Below, one piece after another: positions 31,283 to 44,344 of a stretch of 64,000 nucleotides of DNA. Source of the stretch: Cloeon dipterum (lineage: Eukaryota > Arthropoda > Insecta > Ephemeroptera > Baetidae); contig NC_088787.1 of the NCBI RefSeq assembly GCF_949628265.1, positions 1,416,501 to 1,480,500 on the forward strand, written 5' to 3'. The first letter of the stretch is position 1. The number at the start of each line of letters is the position of its first letter. The position numbers and the translations under genes were made by a program. Under the pieces are notes generated by a model. That model made no database searches. It had not been told where the DNA came from and worked only from the letters and a program-made list of their open reading frames with translations.

Positions 31283-33798
31283 ATGACTCCGTTCTACTGT
31301 TTCGTCGTTATTCTCTTCTTTTCCGTGGTTAACGCTGTCAACTTCACACCCATCTATAATTGGCCCGATGGATTGGATTACGAGTGGCCATCAGGCGCCA
31401 GGAAAGAAGGAACTTTCAAACTAGAGGATATTGAACCTCGTTTCATGGCTGTTTACGGAACAAGACTCTTCATCAGCCTTGAAAAAAACAAAATGAATAT
31501 TCCGGTGAGTCTGGTGTCTTTGCCGACGAGCAGCGCGTCTTCTGAACCTCCGAAGCTCACTGCATTCCCCTCGTGGGACACACATGACGTAAGTCCCTAA
31601 ATAAAATTTTTTTAACTTTGCGGAATCCACTGAAATTTCCAGCTTGAATTTAGAGTGGTGCTTGCCCCGAACTGTTTGCCCTCACTAACGCTTGGGGTGG
31701 GGGTGGAGGGGGGCTGCTACGGTCTCGTGGGCCCCCAAAATTAAGAATGCCCCGGTGATTTTTTTCGATAACAGTCCGGCCCTGTGCATGCAACGAATAC
31801 GTATTCATAGACACTATTTAGACTCTATATTTGGTCCACATTTCATGTTCATCACAGCACGTCAAATCAGATTGTTATTTAAAATTCGAATTAAATATTA
31901 TAATTGAGAGAGAGTCAAATTTTAAGACTGCACGCAAATCGCAAGACATTTTTTTATGTATGAAAATAAATGAAATGATTTTATAAGAGGGGTTTCGCTG
32001 TGTTTGATGTGAAATATCCAAGATGATTCGTTAAAAAATGGAAATTCGATGCTTTCTTGCAGAAATTGGGAAGCGATTGCAAGAAGATCCAGGCTGCAAG
32101 GGGGTTGGAAGTTGACGCCACGGGAAGGCTTTGGGTGTTGGACAACGGAAGTGGCAAATGCTATGCAAAACTCTTGATTTACAACCTGGAAAAAAACGAC
32201 GAACTGGAAATGGAACATGAGTTTTCTTTTAACGGTTCCATTAACGATTTAATCTTAGACCAGACTCCTCGTGGATATGTTGCATACTTCGCAAGGTGGA
32301 ATGAAGAATACTTGGTCGTGTTCAATTTGACAGCAAAGCGATCATGGTTTTTGGACACGCAAAGAAGGAAATGGGATGGTTCAATTGCCCTTGCCCCTAA
32401 GAGCAATCCGAGAAAGCTCTTCATTAGCAAATACAACTCCCCAGAACTGTTTTCAATTTCCGTTAAGAACGGATCTATAACACGGATTGGAAGTTGGACT
32501 GCATCGCCAACTAGAATGCTGATCGACACCAATGGGACCATGTATGCCGCATTTTGGTCAAAACACTTCATTGCAACGTGGGACACTTCACAGACATTCC
32601 AGGAGAATCATTTTCATGAGCTAGAGGTTTGTCATTAAAATAATTTAAAAATTTATATCGGCATTCCAAATTGTTGGTAACTTTTGGCATAGAAAATTAC
32701 AGCAGCTCGTTGCACATTTTAGGATGAAAGCCAGGATAATAATTGGCCGTTTTCATTTGCCTTGGATTCATCCGGAATATTATGGATGACTGAACTTTAT
32801 AAAACAGGGTTATCCAAGCCAAGGTATAGGCTTCTAAGGGCTGAAGTCGGCGCCAGCTCTGACATAATTGATTTTGCACCCACAGGTAATTAAATCCTAC
32901 AAAATAGCTATTCACCTTTTTAACGAGTAAGACCGGAACAAATCCGGAAATACAATTGGTAGAAAATACAAAATTAAAAATTAAATTTTAAAACTGGTTA
33001 ATTTTAATTTGACGCTAAACAATTTTTTTAAATAAAGATTTTGACATCTTATCCAAAATATCCTTTAAGAGCTCAAATCTTTGAATTATTTCAGATCATA
33101 TAGTGCTCCAAAAATCAGATAAAATGCTTTTTATCCCACGAAAGCAATTAAGAGTTTATTATATTAATTTTTAGCTGTCACCGTCACCACTTCCCCGTCC
33201 ACAGCCAAATCCACCTATACAACATTAAATAATGGCGGAAGTAACACAGAAAAATGGCAAACAGGCGATTCTACAAACAAAGGTAATTTTCCCTGACGAA
33301 ATAACTATTTCCGGAAAATCATTCAACGATCAAGATATGTAAAAAATTGTTTCAATGTGGTTAATTATTTATTTTCCAGAGGTTACCACTGTTCCATCCA
33401 CAACGGGAAAACCCGACAGTCCAACCGAACCAATTAAAAAAGAGCAAATGGGAAAAAATGTCTCCCCTTCCCCTTCCCCTTCCGCCACCAGTGTTACACC
33501 AAAATGTAATTGCAACGAAGCTGGACGTGTCAAAGAAGAATTGCAAACGGAAGAATCTACAAACTCTGCTTTGATCGGCTCGCTCGCCTTCTTCCTGGTC
33601 TTGAGCTGCATTTTCAACCTGTGGCTCATCCTGAGGATTAGAAAATTGCAGAATTCGAACGAGCACCGCAACGCAAGCGCCGTGGAAATGGAAATTCCCA
33701 CTGTTCCGAATCCTGTCTCGCCGGAAATGGTGCACGAGGAAATCGAAAATGATTTATACGGCGTCTTCACGGCCCCGGCCCCTCGTCCAAGGATGTGA
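31283..33798 (+). CDS. Y6: yellow/MRJP-like type I transmembrane protein with long stalk
   Basis: Exons 31283-31588, 32063-32626, 32723-32885, 33175-33282 and 33380-33798; all phases agree, about 519 residues. It has a signal peptide (MTPFYCFVVILFFSVVNAVN), NWPDGLDYEWPSGARKEG, PRFMAVYGTRLFIS and LTAFPSWDTHD. The propeller exon has SDCKKIQAARGLEVDATGR, WVLDNGSGKC, RSWFLDTQRRKWDGSIALA and RMLIDTNGTMYAAFW. Exon 4 has WPFSFALDSSGILWMTE and a Tyr in place of the usual Cys (KPRYRLL). The 36-codon Thr/Ser/Asn-rich exon is shared only with Y3. The last exon adds a Ser-Pro repeat (SPSPSPSA) before the transmembrane helix. The class I tail ends VHEEIENDLYGV. Y6 is the intact sister of Y3 and the longest member. 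Confidence 0.85.
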
Positions 33799-33974
33799 GA
33801 AAGTCAAACCTTCCGCTTTCCGATGATTGCTGAGTATAATTATTGCAGAAGTAAACTAAAAATAATATTAAGAAATGAATAATCATTTAATCATGAATAA
33901 AATAATGTATTATCTAAATTATCTAAAGGTCTATTAATCTCAACGCTCCAAATTTAAAATTTAATTTTTAAACC

Positions 33975-34012
33975 ACGCAACCTGCGGTGCATTTAAATCA
34001 GACCGGTTGCAT
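33975..34012. repeat. 3'-flank palindrome
   Basis: ACGCAACC...GGTTGCAT with CTGCGGTGC between, at the usual position after the Y6 stop. Confidence 0.55.
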
Positions 34013-34194
34013 AGCCAAAAATATGTTCCAAAGTTGTTCAATGATTAAAAAAATATAAATCAAAGAATTTCGCTAGTCTATAATGAAAGTAACAAATATG
34101 ATAAAAAAGTGAACTAGTTTTCTGTCGCTTCAGTTCTGACAGATTTTTAATGTCAGCTTTTCCTGGTTGTGAGTAGTTGTTGTCGTCTTGCTGA

Positions 34195-34770
34195 CAAAGC
34201 TATACACATTGGCCACTAGAGGCAGTGTTAGCGCCAAAGCTAGATCATGATGGTTCAGAATTCGCCTAACAATCAGACACGGCGCTGCTGGCACTTGGCG
34301 TGACGTCACTCTGGGCGGGGAGAAAAACAGCAAGAGGAACATGCACGCTACTTTGAATAGCATATCGCTGGAGGGGGAAAGAATGAAGTAGAGGAGGCGG
34401 AGCTTGCAATTCAAAGCCAAGAAAAGAGGTTTATTGGCTTTGTTGGTTCAGAAGTTGCCTCAACACGGCGCTGGTAGCGAGCTTTGTGTGACGTCACGGA
34501 CGGAGGGGGAAGCCGGCCTGGCAATCTGACACGCGACTTTGAATGGCATAGCTGAGAGTGCCGAGGGGAAATGAATGAAATTGAACCAAGTGCATGAAAG
34601 GTGGCGCTGGGAAATGAAACAAAGAGCAAGCTGCCGTTTTGAGTAGAGTCGGATCAAACGAACGGACGGACGCGCATTCGCCCTGCGCAGATCCACACCG
34701 CTTCCCTTGTAAAAAGAGTTTTCGCTGGCGGCGCCGCGTCAAAATTACTGAAAATCTAAATTATTAAAAT
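34195..34770 (+). repeat. CRE repeat, copy 9
   Basis: Full copy: TTGGCCACTAGAGGCAGTG start, TGACGTCA at about 34301 and 34490, and the full 3' part with TTCGCTGGCGGCGCCGCGTC. It opens the Y7 module and is very similar to copy 11. Confidence 0.85.
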
Positions 34771-36180
34771 ATAATTGCACATTTTGCATTTTAAGAACAC
34801 TCTTTTCCCTTATTTTTCTGCATTTCCATCAATTAAAAATATTATTTGGCCGTGGCCAAGTGTATGAATCGAAAATTTAGGTAAAACCTTCAGTAATTGT
34901 TAATGGCATTTTATTTGGAACATTTATTTAAACCAGTAAGCCGTGCTGCTCGAATTGTGGCTGCAAATTTTCCTTGTACGTGCCTACGTGCGTAAAGCCT
35001 GTTTCTGCGGTTAGGCCGACGTTGATAGTTGATAGCAGCCACTCTTATCACCCCCGATTGACGCAAACAAATTTCCTGTTCGAAAATTGAACGCAATTCA
35101 AGGCAGCGGCTTGGCAGCTTGATTCGTGTTAAATTTTAAACTGCATTTCACAACGAGTCATTTTTTGCTGAAGTAATGAAAGGCCCGACCAGAAAGAGAA
35201 ATTAGGGTTCACTGTATCCTCTTTTCTTCAGAAATTTTTAGATCAAAATCCATTTTCCTCGGTGTGGTTTGGCTTTCCAGGTTGCGACCGAAGAGCAGGC
35301 CAATTAAAACAATTAAACCGTGCCGAAAACACGTCTCCTGATTGTAAACGCAGCCGAGTAACTGATTGTGAGAGGGTAAAAAAAGAGCAGAAACTCGAAA
35401 TAATGAGTTTAAATGCCTCCTCTCGCAATGGTCTTCTCATAGAACACGATTAATTCTCATATTTCATTGCTTAGCCAGCCAGTTGGCTCCCGTTTTTTAC
35501 ATTTTTTCGGAGTGTCGATGCAATGGGAGTAATTTGAGAATAATCTGGCTGCCTGTTGTCAAAGGTAGGCAATAGTTAGTTAATAAGGTGACTTGAAGAG
35601 TTGGACCAGATCAACGGGATGGTTTTCGCGTCTTCCAAAGGGCTTTAGGGATAAATGTGTATGGTGTATTCAACATAAATTCTCTGTGTGGGTATTAGGT
35701 GGATCAATTAACCATACGAGTTTGAGTTACGACCGATGCTCAGGCCTGTTTCTGCGGTTAAGCCTGCTTCTTTTTTATAGTTACTTCCCTATCGACCTCT
35801 GACGCAAAACATGTGTGTGCATGTATCCTGTTTGAAAATAGAACGCAAAAACTGAAAAACTGGTTAATCAAATAATTTTTACGTGCTTTAGTATGCAATT
35901 ATTACAAGTGAAATGTTTTTATTTCTTAAAAAAACATCGCAACTTAGGTGAAATTTTGGACTGTGTTTTTCCGTGCACCGAAATAGCATGTATTGATTTT
36001 TAAAACCTCGGTAAAGTGTTGGATTAATTTAAGTTTTGATTGCCGATATATTTGAATTATCTGTTTGTGTTGCTCAAGTTTTTCCTTGTTCGGTATGCGC
36101 ATGCAGGAGTTCTTTGCAACTGTTTTTTGATTTATCACCTTCTGCGTAGTGTCTTTATCAAAAGCGAGCTATAAATAGGT
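34771..36180 (+). other. Module upstream blocks of Y7
   Basis: Blocks lie near 34955-35140 and 35720-35860, followed by the TTTATCACCTTCTGCGTAGTG segment near 36130 that precedes the promoters. No gene. Confidence 0.5.
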
Positions 36181-36186
36181 TAAATA

Positions 36187-36293
36187 TTTCCGGGTAGGCT
36201 GCTATTTAAGGCGAGCTAATTGCTTTTAAAAGCCACTCATCTTTCTGCGACATAGCTGCGTAGTTTTGCCTGTGTTTTTTACCCAGCGAGCAG
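36187..36293 (+). promoter_or_regulatory. Y7 core promoter and noncoding exon 1
   Basis: TTTCCGGGTAGGCTGCTATTTAAGGCGAGC, TTTTAAAAGCCACTCATC, TTCTGCGACATAGCTG, and an exon ending CCAGCGAGCAG|GTTCGT (36293). Confidence 0.7.
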
Positions 36294-36443
36294 GTTCGTT
36301 CTTTCTTAAATCATTTTGCGCAACATTTTGATGCGTCTAATAATTAAAAAATGGCTCAAGTGTAAATAATTATTTTCCTTTTTCTTCCACAGCTTCCTCT
36401 CAAGCATATTTCGTACTTTTTACAGTTTGAAATCGTTCGAGTC

Positions 36444-38506
36444 ATGAATCCTTTCATCTTTTTCATCATTTTGCTCCGCCTTTTCCTGGCCACCGCCGTC
36501 AACTTCACTCAGGTCTTCCAGTGGTCGAATGGATTGGACTACGAGTGGCCCTGCAAGGCAAGCAGGACACGGCCATTAAAAAGAACGCCGGTTGAACCTC
36601 GTTCCATGGCAGTGTACGAAACAAGGATTTTCCTCACCCTTTTTTTAAATATTAATAATCCGGTGAGTTTGGTGTCTTTGCCAACAAGCGGCGCGTCCTC
36701 TGCATCCCCGAAGCTCACTCCATTCCCATCGTTCGACGTGCATGTAAGTGTTTATTATAAAGAATAAGAATAAAATCATTTGCGCTCATCGTTCAATCAC
36801 ACGTGGCTTTCGGAAATTTGCAACCTGAAAATTTACCGTACAGAGTGGGGTCGCCACAAGACAATTTTTCACGAAAAATGGCGATAATATATTATACTGG
36901 TATTTGTTTTTTTCATTTTGAATTAATAATTAGCATAATTAGGCAAAACAAATGGTTAAATACGCAACAATATATCTTTTTTCAGGAATATGGGAACTGT
37001 GAAAAAATTGAAGAAGCTAGTGGGCTTCAAGTGGATGCTTTTGGCAGGCTGTGGGTGCTGGACAGCGGTAGCAACAAATGCAATGCAAAACTGTGGACCA
37101 TTGACTTGTTAAACAAGAATCACACTAAACTAATTCATCGGTTTCCCTTTCGAAAATGGGTCAACGAATTGGTACTCGACATAATGCCCCACGAAACTTT
37201 GGCCTACATCTCGTGGTGGGGTGAACAACACATCGCCGTGTTTAGTTTGGAAAAAGATAAATCTTGGACGGTGGACACGCCTGGAATACATGTATTTTCA
37301 ATTGCCCTGTCTCCTAAGGAGGGACAGAGACAGCTCTACCTTAGTAGATACAATTCCAACGAACTGTATTCGATTCCCGTTGCCACACTTCGCAATGGAA
37401 TTCAAACTGCAAATCCAAAACTAATCGGAAAGTGGACTGCAAATACAAAAGCATACAGGTTGATGATGGAAAACCTCGGGACAATGTATGCCGCCTTTTT
37501 TAAGAAGAACTACATTTCGTCTTGGAACTCTTCCCAGCCATTTGAAGAGCAGCGCTTCCATGAGGTAAATGTCACCAAAATAAATTATAAAATTGTGGTT
37601 CTAGTGGAAATCTTTTTTTTTTATTAGAAGTAGACATTTTATATAGGGAAGTTTTGTGTACGGTTTCATTTCTTCATTATCAACCTTTGGTTTTAAGCTA
37701 AATTAACAACAGCCCGTTACTATTTTTAGGTTTCAATGCTGAACACCAGTTGGCCGTTTACTTTTACCTTGGACTCGTCGGGAACCTTTTGGATGACCGA
37801 GCTTAATAATACAGCGAATAAGCCAGGGTGCAGGCTACTAAAGGCTGCAGTAGTTGCAAAATCCCTCAAGGCCTCACCAGGTAAGTTTGCTTTAAAACGT
37901 TTTACTGCCAATAAGAAAATGTTTATTATACGTGTTTTGCTAAAACCAGCTGGAATTAATAGGGTTTACTACAGCCAACCGCAGCATCTGGGCATAAATT
38001 ATTTTTTTATTTCTATATCAACAAAAATTTCAATTTTTTTTTTCAGTGTAATCAGCTTCCATATCAATTTATTCCCATTTTAGTTAATATCAATCACCAC
38101 TACGAATTCCCAAAAGACCAAACCATTTCCTGTTACCTTTACAGAACGATCCAGCTCGGTGCACGTATATCGGCTGTTTACCATCATTCTGGTCTGCTCC
38201 ATCGTGTTCTGCGTCGTCTTGTTTAGTCTGATCATGGTTTGGCTCATCCTGAGACGAAAGAGGAACAATTTCCTTCCGCAATACACCAACGAGACCCAGG
38301 AAATGTCCGTTTTCCGTGACAATCACGAAGTCCAAGATGAGGATTCGAGAAGTGCCGCCGCACATTCCTCTCCGGATGAGTACGACGACGTCGGCCCTCC
38401 TGAACCGGAACATCTGTGCGATGACGTTGCACCGGAACCTTCCAGGTCACAACATTGTGAAGATAATACTTCTGAGTCGGCACAATACCTGAAAATTCTG
38501 CCATGA
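36444..38506 (+). CDS. Y7: yellow/MRJP-like type I transmembrane protein, class II tail
   Basis: Exons 36444-36743, 36986-37564, 37730-37880 and 38145-38506 give about 463 residues. It has a signal peptide (MNPFIFFIILLRLFLATAVN), QWSNGLDYEWPCKAS (a Cys replaces Ser) and PRSMAVYETRIFLT. The propeller has YGNCEKIEEASGLQVDAFGR, WVLDSGSNKC, AYISWWGEQHIAVFSLEKD and RLMMENLGTMYAAFF. Exon 4 has WPFTFTLDSSGTFWMTE and KPGCRLLKA. The last exon has a transmembrane helix (FTIILVCSIVFCVVLFSLI), RRKRN, and a tail with EYDDVGPPEPEH, APEPSRSQ and AQYLKILP: the same class as Y1. An upstream AG (38083) would put the same exon in phase 0, as used by Y1; in the full transcript only the acceptor at 38144 keeps frame. 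Confidence 0.82.
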
Positions 38507-38959
38507 GCAACATTAGATCTCGTTTCGTTACAGATTTGTGGTTCATAGATAGACACGCATATTTATTCTTTTACATGTGCATATCGATATTAAATTTTGA
38601 AGTATAAATATAATACCCTTTGTTATTTTGATGTACTTTTTGTTCAATCATTCCATTGATTTCTGATGAATAAACTGTTTTTCACTGCAAAATAAATTTA
38701 CTAACCAAAAAAGGCCAAAATTAGATTTAAATTATGCTGGGCGTCGATTTCCGCATCGCCAACGGGACAGCCGTTCACCAGATAAAGACCTTTAATTTTA
38801 TTAAATCAACTAGAATGAAAACTTATTAACCGCGTTGCATTTCTTTGCGTGGAGGTCGTCTTTTTATCAGTGCGGGACACAGTAAATGATAAAGAAATAC
38901 AGCATAACAAACTACAACTTGAGTGAACCAAACCGTAGATTTCACTCTGCAAATAAGGT
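38507..38959. other. Spacer after Y7
   Basis: AT-rich, with ATAAAC/AATAAA-type words near 38670-38695 that may serve for polyadenylation. The usual ATGCAACC palindrome was not seen here, and Y1, the other class II gene, also lacks it. Confidence 0.45.
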
Positions 38960-39200
38960 TCTACAGTGGCCGCCAGAGGCAGCGTAGTCGCCAAAGCCTG
39001 ATAGTACATATTAGTTTAAAAGCCGTCTCAGACACGGCGCTGCTGGCACTTGGCGTGACGTCACTGGGGGCGGTGAGAAAAAATGTGACAGATATAGCTA
39101 AGAGTGTGGAGGGGAAATAAATAAAAATTAATCAAGTGAGCAAGGGGGCGCTCGCTGCTCGGACCTCCAAATAAAAATTAAAATGAGGAGGCCGCCGTTT
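38960..39200 (+). repeat. CRE repeat, copy 10 (internally deleted)
   Basis: The first half-unit is present with TGACGTCA at about 39057. The second half-unit is missing, and sequence jumps to the CAAGGGGGCGCTCGCTG segment. About 240 bp instead of about 520. Confidence 0.75.
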
Positions 39201-40010
39201 TGGCCGATTCTAGAGCATAAAATCTGAATGATTAAACTATAATAGCATCTTTTGAACCACGTAACAACTAAATTCGAGTTTTTCTATCATTTTATCGTAT
39301 TATTTCGCACTGGCCAAGTAGTGTATTAAGCCCTTAATTAATGGAATTTTATTTAGAAAAAATCTTTCAATTAAACAGCCTGCTGCTTGAATTGTGCGGC
39401 TGCTTTTTTCCTTGTACGTGCTACGTGCGCAAAGCGAGCTGCAGGCCTGTTTCTGCGGTTAGGCTGATTATTGTTATCAAACTCTGACGCAAACACGCAT
39501 CCTGCTTGAAAAGGCAACAAGAGGGTAAAACAAAGAGAGCAAACACTAGAAATTTTGAGTTTTTATATGCATTATCCCCCGATTATCCAGCAAGCCAGTT
39601 AGCTCACAGTTTAGCCACTTCTTGTGCCTCTGACACAAAATATGTGCATATTGTGTGAAAATAAAATAAAACGCAACAACTAAAAACCTTTTGCTTAATA
39701 CTATAATTCTTGGTTTCACCGCAATTTTATTAAAAAATATTGTTTCCTTAAAATATCCATCTCAAATTGGATGTAATATTTTCTGTTTTTCCGTGCAAAA
39801 AAGTAGCCTTGTTACAAAGATTATCAAATTCCTCGGAAGAGTTATAATAATTTTAAGTTGATTTTAAAATTTTACCGGCGATATTTTGGAATTTCCAGTT
39901 TGTGTTGCACGACTTTCCTTGTTTGTTGCGCAGGAGTTTATTCCGACTGCTATTAGGTTTATCGCCATCTGCGTAGTGCGTAGTACTCTTATCAAAATCG
40001 ATCGAGCAAG
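39201..40010 (+). other. Module upstream blocks of Y8
   Basis: Block near 39395-39510 (TTTTTTCCTTGTACGTGCTA) and a shortened second block. No gene. Confidence 0.5.
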
Positions 40011-40017
40011 GTGAAAC

Positions 40018-40126
40018 ATTTCCGGGTATAGGCTGCTCTTAAATGCGAGCTAGTCATTTTTATAGGCCACTCAACTTTCTTCGACACATAGGTAATGTTT
40101 TGCCTCCGTCTTCGCCGAGCGAGTAG
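40018..40126 (+). promoter_or_regulatory. Y8 core promoter and noncoding exon 1
   Basis: ATTTCCGGGTATAGGCTGCTCTTAAATGCGAGC, TTTTTATAGGCCACTCAAC, and an exon ending GCGAGTAG|GTTTGT (40126). Confidence 0.6.
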
Positions 40127-40257
40127 GTTTGTACAAACGTACAAACAGTTTTGGCATCTTTAAATTAATTCTTCTCATAAGAAATAAATGGTGAACTCTT
40201 TAGATTGATTTTATTTAACCTTTCCTTACTCTTTTTCAGTACAGAATCTTTTGAGAC

Positions 40258-42228
40258 ATGAATCCTTTCCCCTGTGTCACCATTTTGCTCCGCCTTTCTT
40301 TGATGGCCACCGCCATCAACTTCACCAGTCAAGTCTTCGAGTGGCCCAATTATTTAGACTACGAGTGGCCGTCGGAGGCGAACCGGACACAGCCACGGCA
40401 AGCTGGAACTCTCAAACCAGAGGATATTCAACCTCGTTACATGGCTGTCTACAAAACAAGGATCTTCCTCAGCATAAAATACGATAGCAACCTTCCGGTG
40501 AGTTTGGTGTCTTTGCCGACAAGCGGCGCATCTTCTCTGTCCCCGAAGCTAACCCCAGTCCCGTCGTTGGACATGCATGTAAGTACATAGTAAAGAGAAA
40601 CAGTCAAATCATACGTGCTCAGCAAAAACTAGTCACTTTTTAGTCGATTTTTTCTATTTGTCTAATTTTCATGAAAACTTGTTTGCATTTTCTGGATTTA
40701 AATTACGTAGTCAGAATCAATATACAATATTATTATATTTCCTTCCGAGAGGATATGATAGCTTAATCTCGTAGCTTTTGGGATTTGCAACCCGAATAAA
40801 ATGAAAAATCATTAGTGTGGCAAAACACAATAATTTATAAATGAGATAAAAACATTTAAAAAAATTTAATTTAATCTTTCTTTAAGAGATAAAATTAAGT
40901 CAGATGTGAAATTTGAGGAATATTTGCAGGGATATGGAAACTGCAACAAAATAGAAAAAGCAAAAGGGCTGCAAGTTGATTCCGTTGGAAGGCTGTGGGT
41001 ATTGGACAGCGGCAGCCTCAAATGCTATTCCAAAATATGGGCCATTGACTTGGCCGACAATGATCACACCAAACTCATTTATCAGTTCCCTTTTCACAAA
41101 TTGATGCACGATATAGTGATTGATGAAACACCCAATGGAACCTTTGCCTACATTGCATTGTGGGTTAAAGAACAAATTGTCGTGTTTAGTTTAGCGAAAA
41201 ATCAATCTTGGTTATTGGACACGCCAGGAGTCGAGGTTTTTTCCATCGCCCTATCTCCCAAGGAAGAATTGCCGACACAGCTCTACCTTGGTGAATACCG
41301 ATCCAATGAACTGTATTTAATTTCCGTTGCCGCACTTCGCAGTGGGACTGGAATTGCAAATCCGAAACTAATCGGAAACTGGACTGCAACTTATTCATAC
41401 AGAATGCTGATGGACAACCACGGGACCTTGCATGCCTCCTTTTTGGATAAGAATTACACTTCTTCTTGGAACACTTCCCAGCCATTTCAGGAGAAGCGTT
41501 TTCATGAGGTAGAACAACAATTTAAAAAATAATTTTTAATACTATCATATATCGACTGTGTCTTTTTTATTGGTCAACAATTTCGTTTCAAATTGGAGTG
41601 TTGCGTGTTTTGATTAATTTCTTCAATGTCAACTTTTGTTATTAATTAAATGAAAACAGCACGTTACACTTTTTAGGTCGAAAATCTGACTACTTTTTGG
41701 CCGTTTACTTTTGCTATGGACCTTTCGGGAAACTTTTGGATCACTGTATTTCATGATACAGGGAACAAGCCAAGGTGCAGGCTACTAAAGACTGCGGTCA
41801 GTCCGAAGCCATATATCAGTGATTCTACGACAAAAGGTATTTTTCTCCGACAAAATAACTATTTGCAGAAGATCTTTTAATCAACAAGATACGTAAAATA
41901 TTGTTTATATGTGGTTACATGTTCAGTTCCAGATGTTGCCACTGTTACATCCAACTGTACATGTGAAGAGGGGAAAACAGAAGAATCTACAAATTATGCT
42001 TTGATCGGCTCGCTCGACTTCTTCCTGGTCTTGAGCTGCATTTTCACCCTGTGGCTCGCCCTAAGGATTAGAAAATTGCAAAATTCCAACGAGCAACGCA
42101 ACGCAGGCGCCGTGGAAATGGAAATGCCAACTCTCCCGAATCCCGTCTCGCCGGAAATGGTGCACGAGGAAATCGAAAACGATTTATACGGCGTCGTCAC
42201 GGCCCCGGCCCCTCGTCCAAGGATGTGA
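40258..42228 (+). CDS. Y8: yellow/MRJP-like type I transmembrane protein
   Basis: Exons 40258-40578, 40930-41508, 41677-41836 and 41933-42228; phases agree, about 451 residues. It has a signal peptide (MNPFPCVTILLRLSLMATAI), FEWPNYLDYEWPSEANRTQ, PRYMAVYKTRIFLS, and the propeller with YGNCNKIEKAKGLQVDSVGR, WVLDSGSLKC, IVIDETPNGTFAYI, QSWLLDTPGVEVFSIALSP and RMLMDNHGTLHASF. Exon 4 has WPFTFAMDLSGNFWIT and KPRCRLLKT. The last exon has NCTC, a transmembrane helix containing an unusual Asp (IGSLDFFLVLSCIFTLWLA) and the class I tail ending VHEEIENDLYGVV. The acidic residue in the helix may matter for partner binding or may be neutral. Confidence 0.85.
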
Positions 42229-42404
42229 GAAACCCGATGCTTCCGCTTTCTGATGATTGCTGAGTATAATTATTGCAGAAGTAAAATATAAATAACGTTA
42301 AGAAATTAATAATCATTTAATCATGAATAAAATAATGTATAATCAAAATTATCTAAAGGTCTATTAATCTCAACGCTCCAAATTTCAAATTTAATTTTCT
42401 AAGC

Positions 42405-42442
42405 ACGCAACCTGCGCTGCATTTAAATCAGACCGGTTGCAT
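42405..42442. repeat. 3'-flank palindrome
   Basis: ACGCAACC...GGTTGCAT, with flanking sequence almost identical to that after Y6, as if the 3' ends of Y6 and Y8 were copied recently. Confidence 0.55.
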
Positions 42443-42639
42443 AGTAAGAAATCATTTTAAAACTTGTTCAATGATTAAAAAAATATAAATTAAAGAATTT
42501 CGCATGTGTATAAAGAAAGTAGCAAATATGATAAAAAAGTGAACTAGTTTTCTGTCGCTTCAGTTTTGTCGTATTTTTAATGTCAGCTATTCCTGGTTGT
42601 GAGTAGTTAGTTGTCGTCTTGCTGACAAAGCTATGCACA

Positions 42640-43200
42640 TTGGCCACTAGAGGCAGTGTTGGCGCCAAAGCTAGATCGTGATAGTTCAGAAGCAGCCTCA
42701 GACACGGCGCTGCTGGCACTTGGCGTGACGTCACTCTGGGCGGGGAAAAACAGCAAGATTAACATGCACGCGACTTTGAGTAGCATACCGCTGGAGGGGG
42801 AGCGAATGAAGTAGAGGAGGCGGAGCTTGCAATGCAAAGCCAAGAAAAAAGGCTTATATTGGCTTTGTTGGTTCAGCAGTTGCCTCAACACGGCGCTGCA
42901 AGCGTTTTGTGTGACGTCATAGAAGGAGGGGGAAGGCTTGCCAATCAAGCGAACACGTGACTTTGAATGGCATAGCTGAGTGTGAGGAGGGGAAATGAAT
43001 TAAATTGAATCAAGTTCACAAAAGGTGGCGCTGGGAAATAAAATAAAGAGCGAGCTGCCGTTTTGAGTAGAGTCCGATCCGTACAAACGGACTGACGCGC
43101 ATTTGCTCTGCGCAGATCCACACTGCTCCCCTTGTAAAATGAGTTTTCGCTGGCGGCGCCGTGTCAAAATTACTGAAAATCTGAATTATTAAAATATAAT
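42640..43200 (+). repeat. CRE repeat, copy 11
   Basis: Full copy close to copy 9, with TGACGTCA near 42725 and 42911 and the GGCGGCGCCGTGTC 3' part. It opens the Y9 module. Confidence 0.85.
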
Positions 43201-44340
43201 TGCACGTTTTGCATTTTAAGAACACTCTTTCCCCTTATTTTTCCGCAGTTCCATCACTTAAAAATATTATTTGGCAGTGGCCAAGTGTATGAATCGAAAA
43301 TTTAGGTAAAACCTGCTGTAATTGTAAATGGCATTTTAGTTATAAAATTTATTCAAACCAGTGAGCCGTGTTGCTTGAATTGTGGCTGCATTTTTTCCTT
43401 GTACGTGTCTACGTGCGCAAAGCCTGTTTTTCTGCGGTTAGGCCTGCACTCTTATCACCCGATTGACGCAAACAAATACCCTGCTTGAAATTGGAACGCA
43501 ATACAGAGCAGCCATAATATTTAAAATTGCATTTCACACTTAATTTGTAGAATTAATTTTATGCCTTGGATCTAATAATGCCTGAAGTCGGAGGAGACCA
43601 AAAAAATGGTTAATTAGGCAACTTTTGAAGCTCAATTCTCTCAACTCGATGGTTTTAGCGTCATTCCAACGTATTTAGGGACAAATGTGCAGCGTTTCAA
43701 TAAAAGTCCTCTGCGTGTGGAGACGAAAATTTGTACACGATTGAACCAACAGCTCCTCAAGGTAACTCGGTGTGCTTAATGCCCAATGGAAAGAACTGGG
43801 CAGAGGTCAGAATAAAAATTAAAATATTATTTGAGAAAACTATAAAAGCTTTGATCGGTCAAGCTGCTGCAATTGCTCGATTTGTGGTGAAAATTCTTCC
43901 TGGTTTGAGTTGCGACCGAGGTTCAGGCCTGTTTCTATTTTAGCCACTTCTTATCGCCCTCTGACGCAAATCCTGTGTGAACAAACAAATTGTTTGTTAT
44001 TAATTCTGAAACTTGTCAACTTTTGCTTTAGCGCAATATTATATGAGGAGAAATGTATTTTTCGTAAAATTCGCATCGCAAATTTGGTGTCATGTAATTA
44101 TTTTGCTGTTCCGTCCACTGAAATAACAAGCTAAAGATAATACTGATTGAAAAAACCCATGATGAAGTTTTGATATATTTGAAAGTGTTAATTTTTGACT
44201 GCCGATACTCATGAATGATTTATCCAATTACTGTTGCTCGGATTTCCTTATTTGGTGCGTAGGAATAAGCTTATTCTGACTTATTTTCGGGTTATCGCCA
44301 TCTGCGTAGTTATTTTATTAAAATTAATTGGGCTAAGTGA
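43201..44340 (+). other. Module upstream blocks of Y9
   Basis: Blocks near 43375-43500 and 43865-43980, then the TTATCGCCATCTGCGTAGTT segment near 44295. No gene. Confidence 0.5.
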
Positions 44341-44344
44341 AAGA

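Noticed and set aside
36803..36985. Upstream extension of the Y7 propeller exon through an open frame from 36803
   Set aside because: Homology with all paralogues places the exon start after TTTTTTCAG at 36985; the earlier frame is open intron.
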